From Hemileia vastatrix (taxonomy: Eukaryota > Basidiomycota > Pucciniomycetes > Pucciniales > Zaghouaniaceae): a stretch of 64,000 nt of DNA. Both the position numbers and the translations under genes were made by a program. The stretch covers positions 1,178,001 to 1,242,000 of the forward strand of contig JASXTE010000002.1 of assembly GCA_030280995.1 (NCBI GenBank), in the 5' to 3' direction. Of the stretch, positions 22,497 through 34,149 are shown in pieces. Each line of letters starts with the position of its first letter. Position 1 is the first letter of the stretch. The notes under the pieces are model-generated. The model was not told the origin of the DNA. It made no database searches and was given only the letters and a program-made list of their open reading frames with translations.

Positions 22497-22627
22497 TGTT
22501 AAGTACTCAACTGCACCACAGTACTATGTATATAAACTAGATACCATCAGAGAAATATAATTATTTTTGATTCTTGCCTCCACAGTCCTGTGTGTCCATT
22601 ATACACATTATGTAGCTATATATTGTT
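22497..22627 (+). repeat. Copia LTR, probably 3' LTR of E
   Basis: Starts TGTTAAGTACTCAACTGCAC right after a purine tract, with TATATAAAC inside. A relative with CTCAACTGCACC is at 23937. The right end near 22627 is a guess. Confidence 0.55.
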
Positions 22628-22633
22628 AGAAAT

Positions 22634-22849
22634 TTAAAGAAATAGAGTTTTCCCAATGCAAAAATGGCGGTGAAACATGGTTGAGTTGTAGGTACTATTT
22701 GTATTACAGTAGTCTTTCATCAGCTGGTGATGTCCATCAATGTGGGCTTTATTACTTGAATTCATTGACTCTAAAAGTTCTCTAAATATGATTTCTTCTT
22801 CTTCAATAGATTTTAGTTCATCTATAATGTGCATGAATTGTTGTGTCAT
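22634..22849 (-). pseudogene. Possible PIF/Harbinger-like transposase N-terminal fragment
   Basis: A 71-codon frame starting at 22849: DELKSIEEEEIIFRELLES, then HIDGHHQLMKDY, then STYNSTMFHRHFCIGKTLFL. The layout of an acidic segment, a DY motif and F-x-RxFxI-x-K-x-LFL resembles the region before the DDE core of HARBI1-type transposases, from memory of the family. It stops next to the copia LTR, as if truncated by it. No catalytic residues are present, so this is weak. Confidence 0.3.
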
Positions 22850-23093
22850 GTTATTGGAGATGTGTTTGTATGAGTTGAAGTGTGAAATGGATGTGTGCTA
22901 GTAGTTATTGAATGAGTTACACGATTGATGAATATTTGTAACGCATGTTTAGTTAAAGAATTTGCATACGGCTGCTGAATATTGCAATTAAGTAACAAAT
23001 GGCGCCAGTAAAATGCATATAGCTACTGAATATTTGCTGAAACGGCTGCGGATGCTCTAAGGAAACCAGTGCGAGGTGCAACCACAACACGCC

Positions 23094-23229
23094 ACACGAT
23101 GTAACAGTTGCGTAACGGTCGTGTAACAAACAAATACATAGCAATTATTATTGATTGCTAGGGGACATAAAGATTGTTATGTATTTATTATGCAACCGTT
23201 ACACAACTGTTACGCATTTGTTACGCCTT
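23094..23229. repeat. Imperfect fold-back with TGTAACGGT-type arms
   Basis: The left arm has GTAACAGTTGCGTAACGG, GTGTAACAAA and AATACATAGCAAT. The right arm read in reverse complement has CGTAACAAATGCGTAACAG, TTGTGTAACGG and AATACATAACAAT. Arms of about 60 bp flank a short AT spacer near 23150-23165. A CGTAAC unit is also repeated within each arm. It may be a MITE or the end of a larger element. Confidence 0.5.
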
Positions 23230-23924
23230 GCGAGGTAACGAAGGGTGCTGTTTGTTGGTCCTCGACTACGCCGCAATATCATCATTTATATATAGTAATG
23301 CTAGTACACCAATGATAAAAACAAGACTTTATAAATAAAACAAATACTGCTGCCTCAATAACCGCTAATACTGGTACTGTATGGAAGTGCAATGAATGCC
23401 TGAAATAATCGCCAAGGCATTTGTCGTATGCATGATGGCTGCAGTCTCGCATCTCAAAAATGTGCCAAATATGCATACATTGTCGGAAGAATGCATATAG
23501 GGAGAGCACTTTGCCTGCTGTGAAAACCGATGCGAGGTGCACACAACACATCAATACGACAGCTAGCCGATGTACATACATAATAAGAAAACCACTAGAC
23601 TCCGCAACGCCTTGAACAATTAGGAGTAAACGATCAATTTATTTTCTTCTCTATCTCGCCTTCTTTTTTCTTTCTCTGTCGTGTTTTGTCTTCTTCATTT
23701 TTTATTCTTTTATAACATCCAGTTGCCTACTCAATATCAGCCCCAATAACTTTCTTTATTATCAAAACATTCTTTAAAATAAATTTTTGTATATATATAA
23801 TAAATCAACAAGAACTTAAGCACTATATAATTGAAGATTTATATCTTTATAGAAAGATAACCTCGCAAGCATTATATATCTATATTCGTATATTAATATC
23901 ATAGATACTCTTGTCGTCGACTTG
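23230..23924. other. No supported gene
   Basis: A duplicated GCGAGGTGCA...CACAACAC block (about 23071 and 23525) suggests repeated transposon debris. AT-rich afterward. No coding frame has recognisable motifs. Confidence 0.4.
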
Positions 23925-24010
23925 TTGAGGGACGGGTTTTAGGTACTCAACTGCACCGCATTCACAAGTATATAGTGTATGTGCTCTCTGTGAAATAAAT
24001 TATTATTCTC
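23925..24010 (+). repeat. Copia LTR-like fragment
   Basis: GTTGAGGGACGGG, then TTTTAGGTACTCAACTGCAC and AGTATATAGTGTATG, resembles the purine tract and LTR start at 22487-22560. Truncated; extent unclear. Confidence 0.45.
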
Positions 24011-24364
24011 TTTTCGTCGATTAATCATCATCCCAGAGCCAATCATAAAAAGGAGTTGTCTCTCAACATGCCCCAGTGCACAAATCCACAAACAGCTCGC
24101 GCGACAGGTCAACTGTTCGGGTGGCGGTTTAATTAAAAGGTCGCGCATTTTCATGATGTGTCATGTGCCCCCATTTTTGAGTCAAGAATAATACATTCTC
24201 CTTTTCATATCTTTAAAAACAGATGGTGAAGTCCAACGTGTACTTAGTATTATCTTTGTGTGTAACGAGTTTCTACAAACGTGGTCAACGTAATTGGTCA
24301 GAACACCCAGCCGATTACACCTCAATCAAAGGTATCAGTATTGGTCACAATCCTTTGAAATATT

Positions 24365-24614
24365 CACCACACAATATGGGGGGCGGACTTGCTAGTGAGT
24401 CCGTAACCTTGGACCCAAACTCACCACAGATTGAACACACATTGAGCTATTGATAAAGGAACCATACAATCAGGAATGAACACCACTCAGCAGAACAGTT
24501 TTAGGTGGGTGTTCAAGTAGAGTTCAGTATGAGTTCAGTCTGAGTTCCATCTGAGTTCCATCTCAGTTCAGGTTGAGGACTTGCTAGCAAGTCCACCCCC
24601 TATATTGCGTAGTG
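24365..24614. mobile_element. CACTA-like MITE, copy 1
   Basis: 250 bp with inverted ends: left CACCACACAATATGGGGGGC, right (reverse complement) CACTACGCAATATAGGGGGT, both followed by GGACTTGCTAG. ATT flanks both ends (24362-24364, 24615-24617) as a 3-bp target duplication. The right end begins CACTA, the hallmark of CACTA/EnSpm elements. Inside are tandem GAGTTCAGTCT-type 11-bp units. It has no coding capacity. It lies about 870 bp upstream of the phosphatase start. Confidence 0.8.
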
Positions 24615-25479
24615 ATTGAACAATTATAAAAGTTATTGAAAAAAATAAATATTGCTGTAATGGCTGGGTTTAGTTTCAGGAGGGAGAATTCTCAAGCTTC
24701 ACAGCATAACCCCCTGAATCCACTTCCAACTCCAAAATAAAACCACCAGTTTATGTTTTCCAAACTTCTAGTTACCCTATTTCACACGTTTTCTATAAGT
24801 TTGAGTGATTATGGTTTCGCACCTTTTAGAGACTGGAAATTGTCATAAATAGCGATATGAATAAGAATGTGATCAGTTTGGCAAAATTTTGCTCCAAACC
24901 CTATGCTGACCTCCCTGCTAAGATAATACATGAGTGTGAAAGAATTAAAACCACACTCCTATTTTGTGCATGTTTCTTCATCTTTTCAGCAGGTCCCAGG
25001 ATATTATTTGTTATTCTAGTCTTGACTACCCCTTTCCAGTTGTCTTCTCTTACCCCTCTCACGCACCAATCACCCTTAAGTAAAATCTAGGGTAGAGCCT
25101 CATCATCAAATTACTTGCGATCAGGCTCCTGAAATAAATGAGATTAGGACAATTCACACAGGAAAGCATAAAAAAGGTACTCTACCATTAATTAGAAAAT
25201 AGTTTAACTTTTTCTGGACCTTTCAGGATTGAAAATGTTTTTGCGCATTCAATAAAAGTTACAAATACTCTTCCTGCACAAGTCGGAAACCCTGGATTTG
25301 GAACAACTCAGACGATACATTGTGCCGTTAGCGTGGTTAAGTTGACTTTTATAAAACAATTAGCCGGAGGAACATAGTGATATCCCACGCCCCACTAAAC
25401 TGTCTCCATATCTATCTTATTTTCAGTCTCTTTAGAATTCTCAAGAATTGCTCTGCTGCAGATATTCGTTTCTCGTATC
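24615..25479. other. 5' intergenic region of the phosphatase gene
   Basis: No supported frame and no clear TATA box. It presumably holds the promoter and 5' UTR. Confidence 0.4.
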
Positions 25480-28257
25480 ATGGCCAATAGGCAGTGGAAA
25501 AATGAGATATCCTCCCGGCCTTCCCACTTTTACTCGTTCATACCACCGTCAGGTTTTATTGAGAAAAATTCTCTAATAGTGTTCATTTCGCTTTTGGGCA
25601 TATTTTATTTGGCAAGCTTCCTTCAAAGATTTTTTTTAAACAATTCTATTTCAAATTACCAAGAGGTTGAAAGCATCATGGTAAGCAGCTAGAGAAAACA
25701 TTTATTTGATTAGACAATCATCTTTACATTATTATCTTCTTGCCATCTGTCCAGCCTCTTACTCATCTTGGCTCGCAAGTGGATCTCATCCATGCTCCTT
25801 TTGGTCAACCTAGACTGACCTCAACCTATCCTCTCCTTCAACTTTCAACCAAAGACGAAGTCCCAGATTTCACCCTTTTGAAGTATCTCGGCCCAATCTC
25901 ACCTATGTTTTCACTTCCAAAAGATGCTTTTGATGTGACTTCTTCTCCTGTAATTCCTGCATATTGTAGCCTAAACCAGGTAAAATAATGTGATAGCGTG
26001 TTTCGTTTTTGTTTTTTTTACAAAATCTAACCAGAATTTTTTTATTTCATTTTAGTTTCATCTACTTATGAGACACGGCGCACGTCATCCAACTTCTGGA
26101 AGTGGTTTAAATGATTTTCTTGAAACCCTTTTACAAGCAGTATGCGTATTTGCAGCTTGTGTACCAAATTGATCATCTCATTATGTTAATATTTTTACGA
26201 ACTCTTTTAATATACCTCCAGGTCCAGTCAGGCGCTGTGAAAGTTCATCAAGATTTAAAATTTCTTGAGAGATGGAAAGTTAGTGTAAGTAAAATCTTCT
26301 CATCAAGTTCTTCATCTCTTTGACGTTGGTCACTGCACTGCCTATAAGAAATTTAGACTTATCTGAGTGGTTTTAATAATCTTATTCATTATTTTTTCTC
26401 TGATTCGAATTTGAACCACTTTTGATTAGCTGGGGAAAGATGTGTTGACACCCTTTGGTGAATCTCAAATGTACAACTTGGGAGTTTCATACCGAATGCG
26501 CTACAAATCGTTGTTACAACGCTACAGCCATTCTCAACTGTTGTTTCGTACAACTTCAATTGAAAGAATGAAAAGATCAGCAGAAAATTATGCGGCAGGA
26601 TTTTTTGGAAGCTCTTTGAAGAATAGGTACATTCAAGAGAACTTACCTGAAGGACCAAACTTCAACAATTCGCTAGCTGCTATCCAATCTTGTGGAAAAG
26701 CGAAATATTTCAAGGCGCTTGGAGATGAAAAAGTTCACGAGTGGTCAGAAACATATTTGAAAAACGCTCAATCAAGGATTAACCATTTAATCTCTGGGAA
26801 ACAATTCTCTATAGATGAAATTTACAATCTTCAAGAGATTTGTGGTTATGAGGTAAGTGTGTAGTAGAATATTTTCTTAGACTTAAGTTGTGTAAAATTT
26901 TAAATTGGCATACTCGAAATGTCTTCATTATATAGACGGTGGCGTTGGGATTTAGCTATTTTTGTCAATTATTTACTGCTAAAGAATGGGAAGATTTTTC
27001 GTATGCTTCTGATTTGCGTGAGCTTATTCTTTTCATATAATCAAGACACTGTCGTCATAAAAAGCAGCTGGAACCTGCTTGCTGGTGTTTCCCTCTAATT
27101 GAGCTAGCATAGTTCAGTTGGTGATGGGGACCTTCCAACAGGTGTCAGGATTTTTTTTACCCGTGTTTGAGGAAATTTAACTTTCTTCTTTATGCAGGAT
27201 TTTGGTATTCTAGTGCTTTTGGAAGTCCAACTGCTGCAGCTGTTGGTGCAGGATATGCTCAAGAACTTGTGCGCATAACACTCGATTTATACAAGCCATT
27301 GATAGATTTTTTTATTCCTGAAATCGATATTTATTTACTAATGAACCACAAGTAGCTTGCGAGACTAAACCAGACTTCGCCCAAACAACACAATACTTCA
27401 ATCAATGGGACTCTTGACAGTGATCCAGTGCATTTCCCTCTTAACCAAACGATATATACTGATTTTACTCATGACAAGTACAAAAAATTTCTTTGTTCCA
27501 TTCAAGTACGGGCTTACATATTATTTTTCTTCCTTTTCTCCTATCACCTAGCGTTTTGGCCGGTGTATATGTAGCACTTAATTTTACTACGTTAGAAGCA
27601 TCTGGACCTTTGCCAGCTACCCATCGTCCATCAACAAGATCATTTAGATCAGAGTATCTCATACCGTGAGTTTTACGTAATAATTCATGAAAATTAGTTA
27701 AAAAATTCCTACTCAGTCTTTCTGGACCTAAATCATTAGTAAAAGAAAAATATATCGGAGCTAGAGGAGTTGGTTTTGACCTTTTTTTTGTTCTTGTTTT
27801 ATTTATTTATTTTTAGATCGGCTTCTCAGTTAGCAGCCCAAGTTCTTGAATGTTCCGAGTCTCAGACTGATGTTAGATCGTCTCACATAAGGTAGTTTTC
27901 TAGTATTTCGCAATTTGTATGAGTTTCAAACACCAGGAAAACAATTTTGGAACCTTTTAGCAGGTTCCAGCTTGTTTTTGTCTGGAGTTTTAAGTTGATT
28001 TTTTTGAGATAGACATTTAATGACCATACTGACTTGATTTTTTACACGTTTTTTTTTGGTGCTTTTCTCACAATTTATGTCTAATTGGGCTATAAAATTA
28101 TAAAAGATTCATTATTAATGACGCCATAATTCCTACTCATGGAATTGAAGGGTGTCCAGAAAATTATGAAACAGGTCTATGTCCTCTTACCATCTACGTT
28201 GCTGGCCTCAAAAAACGACTTGAGCAGATTAATTATGCAAAAATTTGTTTCCCTTAA
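25480..28257 (+). CDS. Histidine acid phosphatase (PhyA-type phytase-like), 11 exons
   Basis: Exons: 25480-25680, 25755-25979, 26056-26139, 26222-26284, 26430-26852, 26936-27017, 27198-27268, 27356-27477, 27552-27665, 27817-27891, 28107-28257; all joins stay in frame, giving about 536 residues. A hydrophobic segment at residues 31-49 (SLIVFISLLGIFYLASFLQ) looks like a signal anchor. The nucleophile motif RHGARHPT is at 148-155 (His149). RTTSIERMKRSAENYAAGFF matches the phytase R-x-S block. HDN at 422-424 is the proton-donor motif. The C-terminal INDAIIPTHGIEGC matches the family's final disulfide region. Many N-x-S/T sites fit secretion. The family hydrolyses phosphomonoesters such as phytate; substrate here is inferred. 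Two donors are weak (GTGCGC at 27269, GTACAA at 27478), but the joins restore GYAQEL-LARLNQT and HDN-VLAGVY, which favours them. This is the only intact host-type gene in the window. Confidence 0.9.
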
Positions 28258-28960
28258 CATTATCATTTGATCCACTGGATCTAATGACAGTGTGACTTAC
28301 TATGCAGTTGCTGATCATTAAATTTTTTTTTTGAAAACACGTACTAAAATGTCTTATCTTTTTCTTTACGCTGGCTCTGTTTATATCACAAAGTGACTTT
28401 GCTAATTCCAAAACGCTTGCGGCTTTCAAAAAAATATATAAAAATAAAAACAAAATAAAAAAACACCCCCACCGCCCGCCAAATTGTGCTTGGATGTGCA
28501 AGGTCAGCTGACATGCAAGCAGATCGTGGCTGGAAACTAGTGCGTATTTTTTTTTTTTTGAAAATCGCAAGCATTTTAAAAATACCAATATCTCGCAGTT
28601 TTTACTCCTTATTATTCTATCCCTTCAGTTATACCTTTTTCATTTTTATCAGTTTTCTAAGTTTTGTATTTTCCTTATTGTGACAATATGAATTTTTTTA
28701 TAATAAAAAGGATAAGGAGTATTAAATGGAATTTTTCAAAGCACTATTAACTTACATTGAAATTAATTTACAAGATTTTTTAAGAACAGAAGATCAATGC
28801 ATGTAGTAGCAGTTGATATGTGGATATGTGGAGTTTTCTCAGTATGGAATGTTATGTATGGTATGGGACTCAAAGTATGTAATCTTAGGGCTAGTTAGAG
28901 TTGAATTTGGTCGCTTCATGGTAATAAACTAGAATGGTGGAGGGAACTGGTTCAGAAGGA
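28258..28960. other. 3' region of phosphatase gene, AT-rich
   Basis: Poly-T runs near 28321 and 28545 and AT-rich sequence. No coding frame or repeat boundary is supported. Confidence 0.4.
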
Positions 28961-29248
28961 ATTAAAAGTGATAAAAATTATAATAAAAGATTAGTGGACT
29001 TAGTGGACAGAAGGAGGATGGACACGAGAAGAGGTTGGACAAGGACAGAGAGAAATCTACCTGATAACATTAATAATAAAAGATTAGTGGACTTAGTGGA
29101 CAGAGGGAGGATGGACACGAGAAGAGGTTGGACAAGGACAGAGAGACTAGGGACAAAAATAAAGATAAGTAAAGGGGACAATAATAATAATAAATTAGGG
29201 AGAAAGAAATGGATACATTGCTGAGGAAGAGCACACATACAATCTACC
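28961..29248. repeat. Partial G-family LTR copies in tandem
   Basis: Two truncated copies of the G LTR left part (TTAGTGGACTTAGTGGACAG, GGATGGACACGAGAAGAGG) precede the complete left LTR. The second and third copies are both preceded by AATCTACC. This looks like repeated insertion or unequal exchange at one site. Confidence 0.7.
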
Positions 29249-32200
29249 TGATAACAATAATAATAAAATATTAGTGGACTTAGTGGACAGAGGGAGGATG
29301 GACATGAGAAGAGGTTGGACAAGGACAGAGAGACTAGGGACAAAAATAAAGATAAGTAAAGTGGAAAATAATAATAATAAATAAGGGAGAAAGAAATGGA
29401 TGTGGAAAGAGGAATAACACCACATCCATTTATAGAATTCTCATAATATCGATATGTATTTAGACTAGAGTAGAATTATCAACTAACATATAGCATAGAC
29501 ATTAAATATTATTATAGTAAGTGATGATATTTAACACCCTCCCGTGCTCAAGACAGAGATGGATTAAGTTTAAGTTTATTTACAAATTCATTATGTTTAA
29601 TGCGGGGAAGTGGTTTAGTTAAGATATCAGCACACATATCATTGGTCAAAACATAATCTATATCTAATTATTAATTATTAACAAGTTCACGCAACCAGTA
29701 CACACGTGTATTAATATGCCTAGTTTGATGTTGATAGAGTGGATTGAGATCAAGTTTGATGGCGCCTTGATTGTCACCTATTAGTTTGACTTCAGTCAGT
29801 GGAATCAAGAAGTTGTTGAAGAGTTCTTTTATCCAAAGTAAATCTTGGCCACATTCAGTCATTGAGTAATATTCGGATTCAGAGACAGATAATGAAACAG
29901 ATTGTTGTTTGCTAGAACACCAACTAAGTAATTCTAAATGAAAAACTAAGGTTCCAGATGTAGATTTTGAGTCTTCTGACTTATTGTAATCAGAGTCGGT
30001 ATAGCCTGTAAGAACACCCAATTGAGAGTTAGTGACATTACACAAAGTAAGACCATAATCTTTGGTTAACTGAAGATATTGTAAAATATGGAAAAAGGAT
30101 GTTATGTGTTGATCAGTGGGTTCATTGAGGTATTGAGAAAGAGCACTAGCTGCAAATGCTAGGTCAGGCCGAGTACAAAGAACTAGGTAGTTAAGTAGTC
30201 CAATAGCTCTTCTGTAATTGAAAAGACTAGTTAGTTTAGTTGTTGAGCATTTGGTGAAATGAAGATTTGGAACAAGAGGGGTAGTAACAGTTCAGCAGGA
30301 TTCATGATCAAATTCTTTTAATATGTTTTTGATGTATAATTGTTGAGAAAGTGTGATAGTTTGGTTTGATCTGTTTCTGGGTAACTTCATTCCAAGAACC
30401 CATTTGAGTTCTCCTTGATTTTCCATGTCAAATACTTGAGATATTTTATTTTTGAAATCATTGACTGCTGGACCACCAATAATAAGGTCATCAACATGTA
30501 TGAAAATGTAACAGGGGTTTTCAGGATCTTTATTGAGAAACAAGCAAGGATTGGCTTTACTGGCCTTAAAACCAATGTCAGAGAAGAATTTAGCTAATTT
30601 ATTATACAAGCAACAAGTACTTTGTTTCAGTCCATATAAGGATTTTTTAAGGTGAAGACAATAATCTTTATTTTTGGGTGAATAGCCATTTGGAAATCAA
30701 AGATAGAGATCCTTGTCCTGTTCCCCATGTAGAAACACTGATTTAACATCCATTTGAGGAATTTCCCAGTCCTTGTAAGCAGAAACACTGAGTAAGAACC
30801 AAAGAGTGGCAAGTCTATCGGTAGGGGCATAAGTTTCATTATACTCTATACCCTCAATCTGAGAAAAGCCTTGTATGCAAAGCCTCACTTTATATTTGAC
30901 AATATTCCCGTCAGAATCAGTCTTTTTCTTGAAGGTCCAAGTAGTACCTAAAAGATGATTATTAGATGGGAGTGGAGACTCTTCCCATACCTTATGTTTG
31001 GATATGCTCAAAAGTTTGGCATTAATGGATTTAAGCCATTCATGGCTTTCAGGTGAGTTTAGGGCTTGATAGTAGTTTTGAGGAGTATCAAATTGGGTGA
31101 TGGCTAGGCAAGTCATATTGGCTCTTTTTTTATTTTTCAATATGTTGGAGGTATCAATATTGGAGGAAATCTCTTTAGATGGTCTAATATTTTTGTCGAT
31201 ATAAGTGTAATGTTTGGATACCGGAAGTTCAGGTGTTGCTGTGTCAGTTAGTGATGAATTAGATTCAGGTTCATTTGACATAGTTTCGATCACTGGATCT
31301 TCAAAATTGACTGATTCATAAGTACTAGAAGGAATAAAGTTGGGGCAGATGTCTTCTAAATAAGGAAACTGAAGAGTCTCTGCTGATTTTCAATTAGAGA
31401 TTTTGCATGATAGATTAAAGGTATTGAGGAATTTGACATCATGAGCTACAATAATTTTATCTTCAGGAATAGAGTATATTTGATAATTAATATGCCCATC
31501 ACAGTAGCAAAGAAATATACCTTCTTCTCCACTCCTCTCAAATTTTCCATTTCATTTTCATTTTTGCAAGTGATAGACAACATCTCAACCAAAAGGATGA
31601 AGATTAGTGGGTTCTTTAAAATTTTTATGCCAGAGAGCCCATGGAGATTTAATTGAGTCGAGTGATGATGAAGGAAGGATATTGAGCAGGTATGTAGCTG
31701 TGTTAACGGCTTTGGCCAACCAGGTGGAATCAAGACCAGATTCAATCAAAAAGCACTTGTCTTTCTCTAAAATAGAGCGGTTACCCCTTTCAGCTATTGG
31801 ATTCTATTGCGGAGAATAAGGAGCCGTGCATAAATGAATAATACCTTTATTTTTAAGATGATCTCGCATGAAATAATTAGTAAATGCACCACCATTATCA
31901 GAGAGAATATTCTTGATTTTTTGGTCAAGTTGATTTTTGACTAATATTTTTTATACCCTATAATGATGAAACATTTCAGATTTGAGTTCAAGAAAGTAGA
32001 CATGCTGATAACGTGAATGTCCATCCACAATTTGATTGATTTTTGACTAATATTTTTTATACCCTATAATGATGAAACATTTCAGATTTGAGTTCAAGAA
32101 AGTAGACATGCTGATAACGTGAATGTCTATCCACAATTTGAAGAAAATATAATTTTCCACCCCTGGATTCTGGAGTAATTGGTCCACAGAGGTCCATATG

Positions 32201-34038
32201 AATAACATTGAGAGGTGATTCAGGTGTCGGAAAAGTTCCAAAATAGGGTAAAATATGTGCTTTAGCTAATGCACATGTTTTACAAGTAAATTTAGATAAA
32301 TTCAAACCTGGGAAAAATTTCACCATGGTTTGATTTTTGGGGTGCCCATAATTATGATGTAGTAACATTAGTTTTTGTTTGTGATTGTTAACTGGAGTCA
32401 ATAGGTTGTAAACAGGATTGATTGATAGGGGAAGAGTTAAGATCCGTCCATTTGATTTTAAATTAATATATGAGTAGTCATTGAGTTTTATTTTGAATTT
32501 TCCAGATTCATTAATAAGACTCCGTCCATCTGATAGAATATCAATGGCTGAGATAAAATTAGCTTTAACTGAAGGGATATAAAGAGAATCTTCAATAATA
32601 AAATTATGACCTGCAGAGAGAAATGAAACAGTGCCTTGTCCAAGGGCAACAATTTTATCTCTGTTGGCCATAGTTAAGGTGATGTTAGAGGATCAATAAA
32701 ATTTGAAGTGTTTTAAGTCGTTAAAAATAGTAAACAAAGTGCCACTGTCCAGGATGGCATGGCCATTAGGTAAATTGGATATAACTGATAAAACTTTATG
32801 AGTGGTGTCCTTGTCTTTATTTTCCCTCTCTTTCTTTCTTTTTAAGAATTTGTCTCCTTTTTCAGGATGTACCTGGAAACAAGAATATTCAGGATGAGGA
32901 GCTAGAGGATTATGTTTTCCTTTTGAGTGAAAAATTTTATCTTTTGTGTCCAATGTTAAAGCTGTCCCAGATGAATTATTAAGAGCCTTTCTCCTGGTGA
33001 TCTCTGCTTCTATATCGGAATATATATTTTAAATTGTAGGTCTCTGATTAGTTATATTGTATTTGCTTAGGATAATATTAGAAGCGGTTTGGTAGGATTC
33101 AGGAAGTAGGTTTAATACATAGTTTCCCATAATATATGATGAAATGTTTTCTTTGAATAAATCAGGAGCTACTTCTCTGAGTAATTTCATAGTACTTCTG
33201 AATTCATTAATGGATCCTAGTAATTTGCTTTCTGTGAATTTAAATTTGAAGAGTTGATTGAAGAAATAGAAACAGTTCTGTGTAGATTTAGATGCATAAT
33301 GATCTGTAATACAAGACCATAATTCAGCTGGCTCTACAAAATCATTGTTGAGGACAAAATTGTTTTGGTTTGGTCAATCAAAGAACATTTTTATTATTGT
33401 ATTTGTTTGTCTTTTTCTCAACTTGAAGATACTAAGGAGTTCAGGATTAATAGGAATCAATATGTCTTTAATGAGGAACTGATCCAAATATCGTACAGTA
33501 AGAGCATATTTCATATCAGTTTTCAAAGTAATTTAAAGCTTTTCGTTTAACTTTTTGATACCTTTTATTTCAGAGTACATAGCAGAGTCTTGTAAGTAAG
33601 AAAATTCTGGAGAAGTAGTGGGGTTCAATGATTTAGGCATATTGGGTAAAGCAGTGTAGGTAGAGCTATGATCAGAGAAATTGTCAGTATTGACAGAACC
33701 TGGGGAAGCCAGCTTTCCTTAGTACAACAGGGACGCTGAACCCAAAACCCTGATAAAAATAATAATAAAAGATTAGTGGACTTAGTGGGCAGAGGGAGGA
33801 TGGACACGAGAAGAGGTTGGACAAGGACAGAGAGACTAGGGACAAAAATAAAGATAAGTAAAGTAGACAATAATAATAATAAATAAGGGAGAAAGAAATG
33901 GATGCAGAAAGAGAAACAACACCACATCCATTTATAGAATGCTCATAATATTGATATGTATTTAGACTAGGATAGAATTATAAACTAACATTTAACATAG
34001 ACGTTAAATATTATTATAGTAAGTGATGATATTTAACA
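29249..34038 (-). mobile_element. Element G, Ty1/copia retrotransposon
   Basis: Both LTRs are 288 bp (29249-29536 and 33751-34038) and very similar, so insertion is fairly recent. On the minus strand the LTR begins TGTTAAATATC, the usual copia TGTTA. A purine tract, GCACGGGAGGG, precedes the 3' LTR. Flanks (CTACC left, AAAAG right) do not match, so no target duplication is visible. One gag-pol frame fills the interior. Confidence 0.88.
29548..33640 (-). pseudogene. Element G copia gag-pol polyprotein
   Basis: Starts MPKSLNPTTSPEF at 33640. Domains in order: a UBN2-like gag; a cysteine/histidine stretch (HNPLAPHPEYSCFQVHPEKG); protease HAILDSGTLFTIF near 32750; integrase zinc region (LLHHNYGHPKN, CKTCALAKAH) and HMDLCGPI; a 106-bp tandem duplication at about 31935-32145 that shifts frame; then RT (LLGTTWTFKKKTD, YNETYAPTDR, QMDVKSVFLHGE, IFIHVDDLIIGG) and RNase H (GYTDSDYNKSEDSKSTSG, SVSESEYYSMTECGQDLLW). 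It ends with ADILTKPLPRIKHNEF. HVDD replaces YVDD at the RT site. Several stops break it (for example near 30696, 30292 and 29671). It would make the whole copia replication machinery but is inactive. Confidence 0.88.
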
Positions 34039-34149
34039 AAAAGTAACAATAATAGATAAGCCTTTAAGTTTAGATGAATGAGCTGCCACAATCTATGAAG
34101 GAAGAGTAAAAGGGAAAAGGTAAGAGATAAAAGAGTAAGTTAATAAAGT

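Noticed and set aside
23282..23581. Minus-strand frame of 99 codons
   Set aside because: Cysteine- and histidine-rich by composition, with no recognisable domain; it lies in duplicated transposon debris.
24857..25090. Plus-strand frame of 77 codons upstream of the phosphatase
   Set aside because: No motif, no similarity to anything in the window, and no splice link to exon 1 that I can support.
27167..27355. Separate small gene
   Set aside because: It is exon 7 of the phosphatase plus its following intron.
28934..29224. Plus-strand frame of 96 codons with repeated GRMDTRRGWTRTER
   Set aside because: It is a translation of truncated tandem LTR copies.
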